From UBA6952 sp045562575 (GTDB taxonomy: Bacteria; Chloroflexota; Dehalococcoidia; Lucifugimonadales; UBA6952): a stretch of 64,000 nt of DNA. This document shows positions 35,497 to 44,325 of this stretch, one piece after another. Location of the stretch: NCBI GenBank assembly GCA_045562575.1, contig JBJKVQ010000040.1, positions 62,001 through 126,000 of the forward strand. Direction: 5' to 3'. Numbering within the stretch: position 1 is the first letter of the stretch; every line of letters starts with the position of its first letter. The position numbers were made by a program, and so were the translations under genes. The notes beneath the pieces are model-generated. The model was not told the DNA's origin, ran no database searches, and was given only the letters and a program-made list of their open reading frames with translations.

Positions 35497-36288
35497 CTAC
35501 TTATTGTTTAAGCTTGATAAAACCTGACTTGCAATGATCTCATATTCAGCGTTAGCTTCTTTGTTTTTTACAATTGTTGGGCTATCCATCAATTGGTAAT
35601 CATCTCGAAGATTAATACATCCTAAAAATGGAACATCCATCTCTTGCGCCAAACTTTCCCCTCCTCCACTACCAAATTGACCGCCAGAAAAGTTTTCAAC
35701 CACACCTATTACATCGACATTCATTTTTCTAATCATGTTTATAGATCGCTTCGCGTCAAGTTTTGCTAATTCATGAGGGGTAGTAACGACTACAAATCCA
35801 TCAAGTTGCAAATTCTGCATAACACTCAATGGTGCATCAGAAGTTCCTGGGGGTAAATCAACTACAAGAATATCTAAATCACCCCATTCAGTTGTTTGTA
35901 GAAATTGATTGATTGCGTTGTGAATCATAGGTCCGCGCCAAATAATTGCCTCTTCTTCATTTTCTTGAAAGAATCCCATTGATACTACTTTGACACCAAA
36001 TGCTTGACCAGGAGTTATAACACCGTTTTGATAAATTGCATCTTGATGAACACCAATAATTTTGGGAACATTAGGGCAATCAACATCAGTATCCAAAATT
36101 CCTACTTGCTTATCTTTATTACCTAATGAAACTGCTAGATTTACAGCTACAGTAGTTTTACCTACTCCGCCTTTTCCACTATAAACACCAATTTTAAAAC
36201 GTATTTTATCTAATTTATCGTTAATTGCTTTTTTTTGTTGCCAAGATTTTTTCAAGGCCTCCAATTTAGCATTGTTTGGCTGATTCAT
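35497..36288 (-). CDS. Mrp/NBP35-family Fe-S carrier ATPase lacking CxxC
   Basis: ParA/MinD-type P-loop ATPase, 263 residues, with GVYSGKGGVGKTTVAVNLA (deviant Walker A), ILDTDVDCPNVPKIIG and DILVVDLPPGTSDAPL. These are typical of Mrp/ApbC, which carries Fe-S clusters. The C-terminal CxxC that holds the cluster (usual ENMSYxxCxxC) is missing: the region reads VVENFSGGQFGSGGGES. It may bind clusters otherwise or serve only as a partner ATPase. Together with the SufT-like gene 28 nt upstream it forms an Fe-S maturation pair. AAGGAA precedes the ATG. Confidence 0.85.
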   Translation of the reverse strand: MNQPNNAKLEALKKSWQQKKAINDKLDKIRFKIGVYSGKGGVGKTTVAVNLAVSLGNKDKQVGILDTDVDCPNVPKIIGVHQDAIYQNGVITPGQAFGVKVVSMGFFQENEEEAIIWRGPMIHNAINQFLQTTEWGDLDILVVDLPPGTSDAPLSVMQNLQLDGFVVVTTPHELAKLDAKRSINMIRKMNVDVIGVVENFSGGQFGSGGGESLAQEMDVPFLGCINLRDDYQLMDSPTIVKNKEANAEYEIIASQVLSSLNNK

Positions 36289-36316
36289 TACATTTCCTTG
36301 CTTTATTATTTAGCGA

Positions 36317-36619
36317 TCAAATACCCAATACTGCTTTTCCGTCTTCAGTAATAAGGTCAGGTGACCATGGTGGATCAAATGTCATTTCAACACTTACATC
36401 ATTAATTTCTTCAATTTCAGCAATTGCCCATTCTGCTTGTTGGGCAATATATGGCCCCATTCCACATCCTGGTGCTGTTAAAGTCATCAAAACATGAATA
36501 TTATTATCACTTACATCAACGTTGTAAATTAATCCTAGATCTACTACATTGACCGGAATTTCAGGATCATAAACTTCTTTTAATTTTTCCAATACTTGAG
36601 CCCTAGAAACATCACTCAT
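36317..36619 (-). CDS. MIP18/SufT-like (DUF59) Fe-S assembly protein
   Basis: 100-residue protein of the DUF59 family: VLEKLKEVYDPEIPVNVVDLGLIYNVDV followed by MTLTAPGCGMGPYI. The family helps to load Fe-S clusters onto targets. GGAGG lies 8 nt before the ATG. It is just upstream of the Mrp-like gene on the same strand. Confidence 0.9.
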   Translation of the reverse strand: MSDVSRAQVLEKLKEVYDPEIPVNVVDLGLIYNVDVSDNNIHVLMTLTAPGCGMGPYIAQQAEWAIAEIEEINDVSVEMTFDPPWSPDLITEDGKAVLGI

Positions 36620-36688
36620 TATAAAACCTCCACATAAACTACAATTTCTTTAATTTATTATACATCGAATTGTAAACAACAACTAGAA

Positions 36689-36880
36689 TTATAAAACCTG
36701 CAAATGCTCTTCTGATACAACAACATGACCTGCTAGACCTCCAAGAGGCCATTCAAAAACTACCTTCCATTCTTTATTTTTTTTAGGACCGAATGTTTCT
36801 AAAATACCAATCCTGCCATCGAATCCACGATCATAGTTTTGTATTTTTACCTTACATCCGTCAAAAAGATTTAGTTTCAT
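36689..36880 (-). CDS. Small hypothetical protein, 63 residues
   Basis: A short basic protein starting MKLNLFDGCKVKIQ and containing GFDGRIGILETFG and EWPLGGLAGHVVVSEEHL. It has a GAGG ribosome binding site and lies 11 nt after uvrB on the same strand, so it is probably translated. The beta-rich pattern suggests a small SH3-like barrel. No family recognised. Confidence 0.65.
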   Translation of the reverse strand: MKLNLFDGCKVKIQNYDRGFDGRIGILETFGPKKNKEWKVVFEWPLGGLAGHVVVSEEHLQVL

Positions 36881-36891
36881 ATTATCCTCAT

Positions 36892-38958
36892 TTATATATT
36901 CTTTTCAATTGCCAAAATAGGAAGTTTATCATCATCTTCAATAATCAATATATTTCTTAATTCTTTTATTTGGTCTCTAATCATTGCAGCTTTTTCAAAT
37001 TCTAGCTGAGTTGCATATTTTTTCATATCTCTTTCTAAATCTTTAATCATTATACCTATTTGTAGTTTGTCCACAATTAAAGGTTCGTTCTTGGTAGAAT
37101 CTTCACTATTATCAACTCTTGAGATTTCACGTACTCGATCAGTTATATCCTTAATGCTTTTACTAATTCCTATTGGTTCTATATTGTGTTCAACATTATA
37201 CTGCATTTGAATCTCACGTCGTCGATTTGTTTCATTAATAGCTAAATTCATAGATCTTGTTATTTTATCAGCATACATAATTACATGGCCTTCAACGTGC
37301 CTTGCTGCTCTACCAATAGTTTGAATTAGTGCAGACTGAGAGCGCAAATAGCCTTCCTTATCTGCGTCCAAAATAGCTATTAGACTAACTTCAGGTAAAT
37401 CAAGTCCTTCTCGAAGTAGATTTATACCTACGACAACATCATAAATACCAAATCGTAAATCTCGCAAACGATCAGTACGCTCAAGTGTATCTAAATCGGA
37501 GTGCAAATATGCTGTCTTAATTTTCATTTCTAGTAAGTATTCTGCTAATTCTTCGGCCATTCTTTTAGTCAAAGTTGTTACTAAACACCTTTGTTTTTTA
37601 CTTATTCTTTCTCTAATTTCTTCAAGAAGATCATCAATTTGTCCTACAGTCGGTCGTACTTCAATTGCTGGATCAACTAATCCTGTTGGTCGTATTACTT
37701 GCTCTATGATTGATTCACTATTTTTCAGTTCAAATTCTCCAGGTGTAGCAGATACATATATAATTTGATTCACTTTTTCTGTGAATTCTTCATAATTAAG
37801 TGGACGATTGTCTAATGCTGAAGGAAGTCTAAAACCATACTCAACCAAGGTTGTTTTTCGAGACATATCACCTCTATACATACCATGTAACTGAGGTAAT
37901 GTCATATGCGACTCATCTAAAAATACGATGAAATCATCTGGGAAATAATCTAAAAGTGTCCAAGGAGGGCTTCCTATGGAACGTTGTGATAAATGTCTTG
38001 AATAGTTCTCTATTCCTGAACAATATCCTAATTGCTGAAGCATCTCTAAATCAAAATTTGTTCTTGATTCCAAACGCTGTACTTCTAATAACTTTTCTTC
38101 TATTCGTAATTCATTCAATCTCGTATCTAATTCATCCCTGATTGTTCCAATACTAGTTAATAATTTTTCTTCTGGAGTTACAAAATGCTTAGCAGGGTAT
38201 AATTCGACACTTTCTCGTTCACTTAAAACTTCGCCTGTCAAAGGATCAAAATCCTGAATTTTTTCGACTTCATCTCCCCAAAACTGGATTCGAACTGCAA
38301 AATCTTGGTAAGCCGGAATTATATCAACAACATCTCCTTTTAAGCGAAATCTTCCCCGTGCTAAATCCATATCATTTCTATCATATTGCATCCCTATTAA
38401 TTGCCTAATCAATAAGCCTATTTTTTTCTTGTCTCCATTAGAAACTGTAAGAACAAAACTCTGATAGTCATGAGGGTCTCCTAGGCCATAAATACAAGAA
38501 ACAGAAGCTACAATTATGACATCCTTCCTACTAAGCAACGACCTAGTAGCTGAAAGCCTTAGTTTATCAATATGTTCATTGATACTTGCATCTTTTTCAA
38601 TATAGGTATCTGTTTGAGGAACATATGCTTCAGGTTGATAATAGTCATAATAGCTAACAAAATATTCAACAGCATTATGGGGGAAAAATTCTCTAAACTC
38701 AGTTGCCAGTTGAGCTGCTAATGTTTTATTTGGAGCCATCACGAGTGCAGGTTTTTGCACTTTTTCTATTGTTTTAGCCATGGTAAAAGTTTTACCTGAC
38801 CCTGTAACACCTAAAAGGACCTGTTTTGACATACCTTCTTGCAAACCATTAACTAATTTTTTTATTGCTTTAGGTTGATCTCCTGTTGGTGCAAAATCAG
38901 AAACAATTTTAAATGGAACAGAATTATCATACTCTGTAATTTTATTATCGCTTACCAT
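36892..38958 (-). CDS. uvrB: Excinuclease ABC subunit B
   Basis: Damage-verification helicase of nucleotide excision repair, 688 residues from the ATG at 38958, which overlaps the ruvA stop as ATGA; a TTG one codon earlier is less likely. Walker A is GVTGSGKTFTMA, the beta-hairpin is VSYYDYYQPEAYVPQTD, Walker B is FLDESH, and helicase motifs V-VI are GINLLREGLDLPEVSL and QTIGRAARH. The C-terminal UVR domain that binds UvrC is present (DLERDMKKYATQLEFEKAA). uvrA and uvrC are not in the window. Confidence 0.97.
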   Translation of the reverse strand: MVSDNKITEYDNSVPFKIVSDFAPTGDQPKAIKKLVNGLQEGMSKQVLLGVTGSGKTFTMAKTIEKVQKPALVMAPNKTLAAQLATEFREFFPHNAVEYFVSYYDYYQPEAYVPQTDTYIEKDASINEHIDKLRLSATRSLLSRKDVIIVASVSCIYGLGDPHDYQSFVLTVSNGDKKKIGLLIRQLIGMQYDRNDMDLARGRFRLKGDVVDIIPAYQDFAVRIQFWGDEVEKIQDFDPLTGEVLSERESVELYPAKHFVTPEEKLLTSIGTIRDELDTRLNELRIEEKLLEVQRLESRTNFDLEMLQQLGYCSGIENYSRHLSQRSIGSPPWTLLDYFPDDFIVFLDESHMTLPQLHGMYRGDMSRKTTLVEYGFRLPSALDNRPLNYEEFTEKVNQIIYVSATPGEFELKNSESIIEQVIRPTGLVDPAIEVRPTVGQIDDLLEEIRERISKKQRCLVTTLTKRMAEELAEYLLEMKIKTAYLHSDLDTLERTDRLRDLRFGIYDVVVGINLLREGLDLPEVSLIAILDADKEGYLRSQSALIQTIGRAARHVEGHVIMYADKITRSMNLAINETNRRREIQMQYNVEHNIEPIGISKSIKDITDRVREISRVDNSEDSTKNEPLIVDKLQIGIMIKDLERDMKKYATQLEFEKAAMIRDQIKELRNILIIEDDDKLPILAIEKNI

Positions 38959-39542
38959 CAACTTACTTCCGCAATTTTTTGTAATAGAGTTTTTATTTTA
39001 TCTTCAAAAGAAAGATTATCTTCGAATTTTGTGTCCCTAATTGCAATTCGTATTTCTCTATCCGAATAACCTAAGCCTTGCATAGCTGAAAAGATATTTA
39101 CATCATCAGAAGTAGTATCTTCTGAATGAAAACCAACAAATTTATCTAATTTATCTTTGAGCTCTAAAACTATTCTCGCTGCTGTTTTTGGACCTATTCC
39201 TGAAACAGAATTTAACATAGTTGAATCACCAATTGTAATAGAGTTAACAATTTGGCTAATTTCTAATGAATCTAAAATAGCCATCGCATTTTTAGGACCA
39301 ATACCGCTGACACTGGTAAGTGAACCAAACATTATATTCTGAGTGGAGTTTACAAAACCATAAATTGTTGGATATCCATCTTTTACCACTAAGCTTGTAT
39401 ATAATACAGCTCGCTTTCCGATTAAATTATATAAGCTCCCAGACTTGGTTAATACATTTATAGAAATACCAAATCCCCCCACCCTTAACGTAATGGATTC
39501 ATCAAATATTTCATCTATTATTCCTTCTACATATGCAATCAT
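38958..39542 (-). CDS. ruvA: Holliday junction DNA helicase subunit RuvA
   Basis: Tetrameric junction-binding protein that directs RuvB; 194 residues. The N-terminal OB fold starts MIAYVEGIIDEIFDESITL, the two helix-hairpin-helix motifs are LTSVSGIGPKNAMAIL and LNSVSGIGPKTAARIVLELKDK, and domain III is at the C-terminus (AMQGLGYSDREIRIAI). It lies between ruvC (2 nt) and uvrB (overlap); ruvB is not here. Confidence 0.96.
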   Translation of the reverse strand: MIAYVEGIIDEIFDESITLRVGGFGISINVLTKSGSLYNLIGKRAVLYTSLVVKDGYPTIYGFVNSTQNIMFGSLTSVSGIGPKNAMAILDSLEISQIVNSITIGDSTMLNSVSGIGPKTAARIVLELKDKLDKFVGFHSEDTTSDDVNIFSAMQGLGYSDREIRIAIRDTKFEDNLSFEDKIKTLLQKIAEVS

Positions 39543-39544
39543 AA

Positions 39545-40030
39545 TTATCCTAATATTTTGTTCATTTTAATCTGTTGAGCATGAGTTAAGGCAACCGCTA
39601 TGGCGTCAGCAGAATCAAAGGAAAGCCCCTCTTTTACTTGTAATTGCATTTTAACACTATTTTCTACTTGGGTTTTGGAAGAATTTCCATATCCCGTGAT
39701 ATTAATTTTTACTTCCCTTGGAGAATAGCTTTGACAAGGTATGTCTTTCTTTCCCGAAGCAAGAAAAACTAAACTTTGTGCCTGACCGATTGCAATTGCA
39801 GATCGTACGTTCTTATCAACAAACGGATGTTCCACCGCCAATTCAGATGGGTTGTAAGTATCTATAACATTCATCAATTGCTCATAAATTAAATAGAGGC
39901 GTTTACTCAAATCTAAGGTTGGTTTGGCTTTTAAAACTCCGAAGTCTACAAGTTCGATTAAGGATTGTTGTATTTCAATAACCCCATATCCCATTTTAAT
40001 TGTTCCTGGATCAAACCCAATTATCTTCAA
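39545..40030 (-). CDS. ruvC: Holliday junction resolvase RuvC
   Basis: Resolves Holliday junctions; 161 residues. Catalytic acids are visible: Asp in FDPGTIKMGYG at residue 7, Glu in LAVEHPF near 67, and DSADAIAVAL (DxxD) near 139-142. The start is TTG at 40030; no in-frame ATG or GTG would leave the first Asp in place. It is in tight order with ruvA and uvrB and downstream of yebC, an arrangement common in bacteria. Confidence 0.95.
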   Translation of the reverse strand: MKIIGFDPGTIKMGYGVIEIQQSLIELVDFGVLKAKPTLDLSKRLYLIYEQLMNVIDTYNPSELAVEHPFVDKNVRSAIAIGQAQSLVFLASGKKDIPCQSYSPREVKINITGYGNSSKTQVENSVKMQLQVKEGLSFDSADAIAVALTHAQQIKMNKILG

Positions 40031-40057
40031 ATTAAATTTTCCATCGAATATGTCAAT

Positions 40058-40819
40058 TTAAATCGTTTGTGAGTATGCTTCTAATGCTTGGTCTGAAAAA
40101 TCGGCATTAGTATATACTTTTTGAACATCATCTAGATCTTCAAATTTATCAAGTAATTTTAATATTTGAATTGCAACATTAGTCTCAACATTCAATAAAG
40201 TTTTAGGAATTTTTGATAATTCTGACTTAATTATTTCCACCCCAAATTCCTCTAAGCTTTTACGAACATTTTCTAACATTTCAATAGGAGTTCTTATTTC
40301 AATATTATCATCATTAATATCTACATCCTCAGCACCATTATCGATGGCAAATAATATCACTTCGTCTTGGTCAAAATCTCCAATTTCAACAACTACTATT
40401 CCCTTTGATTCAAAATTCCAAGATACAGACCCAGGTTCACCAAGGTTTCCTCCCGATTTAGAAAAAGTACTACGTATTTCTGCAACAGTACGGTTTAAAT
40501 TATCGGTAACAGCCTCAATAAATATTGCCGCACCTCCGGATGCATACCCTTCGTAGGAAACTTCTTCAAATCGCTCTGAACTATCTCCCGAAGTACCTCC
40601 ACCTCTCTGGATTGCACGTTCAATATTTGACAACGGCATATTGCTATCTCTAGCTTTTTGAACAGCTAATCGTAACTGAAAATTCATGTCTACATCAGCT
40701 CCGCCAGATCTTGCAGCTATTAATATCTCTCTTGTCAATTTAGTAAACAGCTGACCTCTTTTTGCATCTGCTGCACCTTTTTTTCGTTTAATTGTAGACC
40801 ATTTTGAGTGACCTGACAT
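40058..40819 (-). CDS. yebC: YebC/PmpR-family protein
   Basis: 253-residue TACO1/YebC protein: starts MSGHSKWSTIKRKKGAADAKRGQLFTKL, with SNIERAIQRGGG and EVSYEGYASGGAAIFIEAVTDN. Family members are DNA-binding regulators and were recently linked to relief of ribosome stalling. GGAGATAGGG precedes the ATG. It sits between recA and ruvC, its usual place. Confidence 0.95.
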   Translation of the reverse strand: MSGHSKWSTIKRKKGAADAKRGQLFTKLTREILIAARSGGADVDMNFQLRLAVQKARDSNMPLSNIERAIQRGGGTSGDSSERFEEVSYEGYASGGAAIFIEAVTDNLNRTVAEIRSTFSKSGGNLGEPGSVSWNFESKGIVVVEIGDFDQDEVILFAIDNGAEDVDINDDNIEIRTPIEMLENVRKSLEEFGVEIIKSELSKIPKTLLNVETNVAIQILKLLDKFEDLDDVQKVYTNADFSDQALEAYSQTI

Positions 40820-40830
40820 AACCCTATCTC

Positions 40831-41829
40831 CTATACACTAGATTTCTCTTTTCTTGATTCTCGAATTTTATTTTCAATATCTACACATATATCTTGATTC
40901 TCTTTGAGATACTCTTTAACCTGCTCTCTTCCTTGCCCAAGTCTGATATCACCATAAGAATAGAAAGATCCACTTTTTGTTAAAACTTCTTCTATAACTC
41001 CAAGATCTACAATATCGGCTTCTCTACTTATTCCTTGGCCAAACATAATGTCAAATTCTGCAACATTAAATGGGGCAGAAACTTTATTTTTTACTATTCT
41101 GGCACGAGATCTATTACCAATATTTTCAGTACCTTTTTTTAAGGTCTCAACTCTTCTTAAATCAATTCTTACAGAACTGTAGTATTTTAACGCACGACCA
41201 CCAGGTGTAACTTCAGGGTTACCAAATACTACACCAATTTTTTCTCGGATTTGATTTATAAATATAACCGCTGTATTAGACTTACTAACACCCCCAGTAA
41301 GTTTTCGTAGGGCTTGTGATAACAAACGAGCTTGCAGTCCCATGTGTGAATCACCCATGTCTCCTTCTAACTCAGCCCTAGGCACTAATGCTGCAACACT
41401 ATCAACAACAACTAAATCCACACCACCGCTACGCACTAAATAGTCTACTATTTCTAACGCTTGTTCTGCATCATCAGGTTGAGAAATAAGTAAGTCTTCT
41501 ATATTAATTCCACATTTTTCTGCATAGGAGGGATCCAAGGCATGCTCTACATCGATAAACGCTGCAATTCCACCTGCTTTCTGTGTCTCTGCTGCAACAT
41601 GATAAGCTAATGTTGTTTTACCAGATGATTCTGCGCCAAATATCTCAGTTATTCTACCTTTAGGAATTCCTCCAGCTCCCAGTGCTACATCCACTGCTAA
41701 TGATCCTGAAGAAATAACCTCTACTGAAACTACATCTGAGGCACCTAACCTCATTATCGAGCCTTTGCCAAATTCTTTCTCTATTTGATTAATAGCTAAA
41801 TCTAATGCTTTTTCTTTTTCCGTAGTCAT
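40831..41829 (-). CDS. recA: Recombinase RecA
   Basis: Strand-exchange ATPase, 332 residues. MAW starts LAINQIEKEFGKGSIMRLG; Walker A is GAESSGKTT near 69; Walker B is VDLVVVDSVAALVP; loop L1/L2 regions include MGLQARLLSQALRKL and INQIREKIGVVFGNPE. The C-terminal acidic tail is short (SRKEKSSV). GAGG lies 8 nt before the ATG. No LexA-type box was recognised upstream. Confidence 0.97.
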   Translation of the reverse strand: MTTEKEKALDLAINQIEKEFGKGSIMRLGASDVVSVEVISSGSLAVDVALGAGGIPKGRITEIFGAESSGKTTLAYHVAAETQKAGGIAAFIDVEHALDPSYAEKCGINIEDLLISQPDDAEQALEIVDYLVRSGGVDLVVVDSVAALVPRAELEGDMGDSHMGLQARLLSQALRKLTGGVSKSNTAVIFINQIREKIGVVFGNPEVTPGGRALKYYSSVRIDLRRVETLKKGTENIGNRSRARIVKNKVSAPFNVAEFDIMFGQGISREADIVDLGVIEEVLTKSGSFYSYGDIRLGQGREQVKEYLKENQDICVDIENKIRESRKEKSSV

Positions 41830-41916
41830 GGCGTTCCTCTAAATTAATTATCATACCTATTTTATATTATAACCAAAATATATCCAAACAAAATAAATTA
41901 CACAAGTGTTTATATT

Positions 41917-42900
41917 TTATCTAAAATGCTTTATGACATCGTTCATTTTTTTTATTGAATTTAATGTTAATTGTTGAGGCATTTCAGGCCATTGCATTCT
42001 AAAAACTATGCTTTCAACCCCTAAAGCTTCATAGCGTTTTATCTCTTCAACACACTCATCGACATTACCAATAATAAACCTATCTTTTACTATTTCATCA
42101 AATGATGTATCCAATCGATCTGCATCTGGAAGATCTCGTGCATGTCCAAGTGAAGCTCTATCTGCATACAGAGCTTCAGCATAAGGTCTTATAGTTTCTA
42201 TAGCTTTTTCCTTACTTTCATCAACATAACATTCTCGCCAAGCCCATATAGTCCCTTCAGTACCATATTCTTCAAGAGCATCTTTATGCAATAGAGATTG
42301 TCTTGCTATAGTTTCATATTTAGCCCTTGTACTTATTAACCATCCATTAGCTATTCTTGCAGATCGTTTAATTCCTACATCTGCATTTGCTGCTATAAGT
42401 ATTTTAGGATGCGGTGCTTGCTGAGGTTTTTTTATTCCTCTTTCAAATTCTAAATTGTAAAATCTTCCTTCATGTTTAAATGTAGTTTCTTGCCACAAAG
42501 ATTTCATAATATCCAGAGTTTCTAAAAATCTTGGTAACCTCTCTTTAGGATTAAGTCCGAATGCTTTAAACTGAAACTCCCTCCAACCTAATGAAACAGC
42601 TATTGTAAGTTTCCCATCAGTAAGAACATCAAGTGCTGCAATTTCTTCTGCCAACGTAACAGGGTTCTCAAGAGGTAATAAATATAATGCCCCAAACTCC
42701 ATATCTGTTAACTTACCTGAAAGTCTCGATAAAAGTAATGTAGTATTAAGCATTCCGTCACCACTAGCATGACCTCCAGCACCCCATATTCCATCAAAAC
42801 CAGACTCTTGTGCCGTTAAAGTTTGTTGTTCAATATTATTTAACCAATCTTTTGAATTATGATTCGAAGAACCACTAAATAATAATAAAGAAAATTTCAT
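41917..42900 (-). CDS. LLM-class flavin-dependent oxidoreductase
   Basis: Luciferase-like monooxygenase-fold enzyme, 327 residues. It shows the TIM-barrel pattern GFDGIWGAGGHASGDGMLN, LPLENPVTLAEEIAALDVLTDGKLTIAVSLGW and FKAFGLNPKERLPRFLETLDIMKSLW. It uses FMN or F420; the sequence does not settle which. AGGAG is upstream of the ATG. Last gene of the long minus-strand run; a transporter lies 20 nt upstream, so uptake and oxidation of one organic compound is possible. Confidence 0.88.
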   Translation of the reverse strand: MKFSLLLFSGSSNHNSKDWLNNIEQQTLTAQESGFDGIWGAGGHASGDGMLNTTLLLSRLSGKLTDMEFGALYLLPLENPVTLAEEIAALDVLTDGKLTIAVSLGWREFQFKAFGLNPKERLPRFLETLDIMKSLWQETTFKHEGRFYNLEFERGIKKPQQAPHPKILIAANADVGIKRSARIANGWLISTRAKYETIARQSLLHKDALEEYGTEGTIWAWRECYVDESKEKAIETIRPYAEALYADRASLGHARDLPDADRLDTSFDEIVKDRFIIGNVDECVEEIKRYEALGVESIVFRMQWPEMPQQLTLNSIKKMNDVIKHFR

Positions 42901-42919
42901 TTCATCTCCTATTCAATGA

Positions 42920-44299
42920 CTATATGTTAAAAGTCCACCAAGGTACTCCTACAAATAATACAACGATTACACATATTACAAGCATTAATAAAGCAAATCG
43001 AAAAATCTCAGGTCCAGGCACATTTCCTTTACCAAATACTAATATCCCTGATGTGCCAGCAGATACATAAAAAACCACACCATCTCCCAATATTAATGCC
43101 ATCAAACCTGTAATAATTGGATCTATACCATAAGTAGTTCCAATTAAAGTTGCTAAAGGTATTACTATTGCAAGATATCCAACAATGTTGGGTATTAGAA
43201 AACGTATAACAGAACAAACTACTGTTAACAACAAAAGTACTGTAAAAGTACTATTACTGCCTAATTCAACAAAGCTAGTTGTTTGGTCTTTAATCCAATT
43301 TGCCAAACCTGAATCTGTTATCGCAAATGCTAAAGAAAACGAGGCAGCGATCAAAATAATGGTGCCCCAATCAATACCATGCTCCACAACTTTCCAAGAA
43401 ACGACACCGAATTTAGGTAAAAGCAATATTATATTTGCAATAAGTATTGGAATTGCGGGATGAATATCATGAAAAGAATCAGTAAACCATATGACACCTG
43501 CAAAAAGTAAAAGCACAATAACTTTTATTTGGTCTGAATTTAAATTGGTTTTTTCCAAATTCCAATTTTTCTTTTCAACAGATTGAAACCCTTTCCTATA
43601 TATAAAAAATAAAAATAGCCCCCCAATAAACAATATGGAATAATAAGGAATACTTAAGAGAACAAACCATTTAAACCAAGAAATATTCATACCTAGCAAG
43701 CCTGCTGCTGCAATTGGAGCAATACCACCTGTTAATACCGCAGAAGATGCTAATCGATTCAGAGAACCTAATGATAGCGTTACAGCTTTTCCAAAATCGC
43801 CAGCTGGGTCAATCTTCCATAAATTAAAAACCTCATCATAAACAGGAACCAAAATAGCATTCCTAGTTGTAGCTGAAGGAATAAAAAATGTTAGTACTAC
43901 AAAAGAAAGTAAGGTTTGAAAGAAAAGTAATACAGGGTTGCTTTTTGCTAACCCTATTAATACATACGCCATTTTTTCTCCCAAACCAATTTCTCTAACA
44001 ATCACACCCATGCTCAAAACCCCAAATAAAAATAGCGTTATAGGATTTGAGAAACCAATAAAAACGTTAGCGACACTTGTTTTGTCTGCAAATAATCCCA
44101 AGATTGTAATAGCCAACAAGCCTGTAAGAAATGCAGGTATTATCTCAGTTATCCATAAGGATATTGCGAGAAGCAAAACTACAAATGTAATTCTTGCATT
44201 GAGGGCTAAATCCAAATCTAATAAATTAAAACCAATGAAAACTATAAAAAACACATTAGCAAATACAACTAATGATAATTTTATTGAATTTGAACTCAT
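42920..44299 (-). CDS. SLC13/DASS-family anion:sodium symporter
   Basis: Hydrophobic 459-residue transporter with 11-12 membrane segments in two repeats. Helical-hairpin motifs are FIPSATTRNAILVPVYDE in the first half and a related PNIVGYLAIVIPLATLIG in the second, as in divalent-anion/Na+ symporters (dicarboxylates, sulfate or similar). The ATG at 44299 gives MSSNSIKLSLVVF; an upstream TTG adds four residues. Substrate unknown; the neighbours (amidohydrolase, LLM enzyme) hint at an organic acid. Confidence 0.8.
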   Translation of the reverse strand: MSSNSIKLSLVVFANVFFIVFIGFNLLDLDLALNARITFVVLLLAISLWITEIIPAFLTGLLAITILGLFADKTSVANVFIGFSNPITLFLFGVLSMGVIVREIGLGEKMAYVLIGLAKSNPVLLFFQTLLSFVVLTFFIPSATTRNAILVPVYDEVFNLWKIDPAGDFGKAVTLSLGSLNRLASSAVLTGGIAPIAAAGLLGMNISWFKWFVLLSIPYYSILFIGGLFLFFIYRKGFQSVEKKNWNLEKTNLNSDQIKVIVLLLFAGVIWFTDSFHDIHPAIPILIANIILLLPKFGVVSWKVVEHGIDWGTIILIAASFSLAFAITDSGLANWIKDQTTSFVELGSNSTFTVLLLLTVVCSVIRFLIPNIVGYLAIVIPLATLIGTTYGIDPIITGLMALILGDGVVFYVSAGTSGILVFGKGNVPGPEIFRFALLMLVICVIVVLFVGVPWWTFNI

Positions 44300-44325
44300 A
44301 GCCACACCCAATTATATTCAAGATT

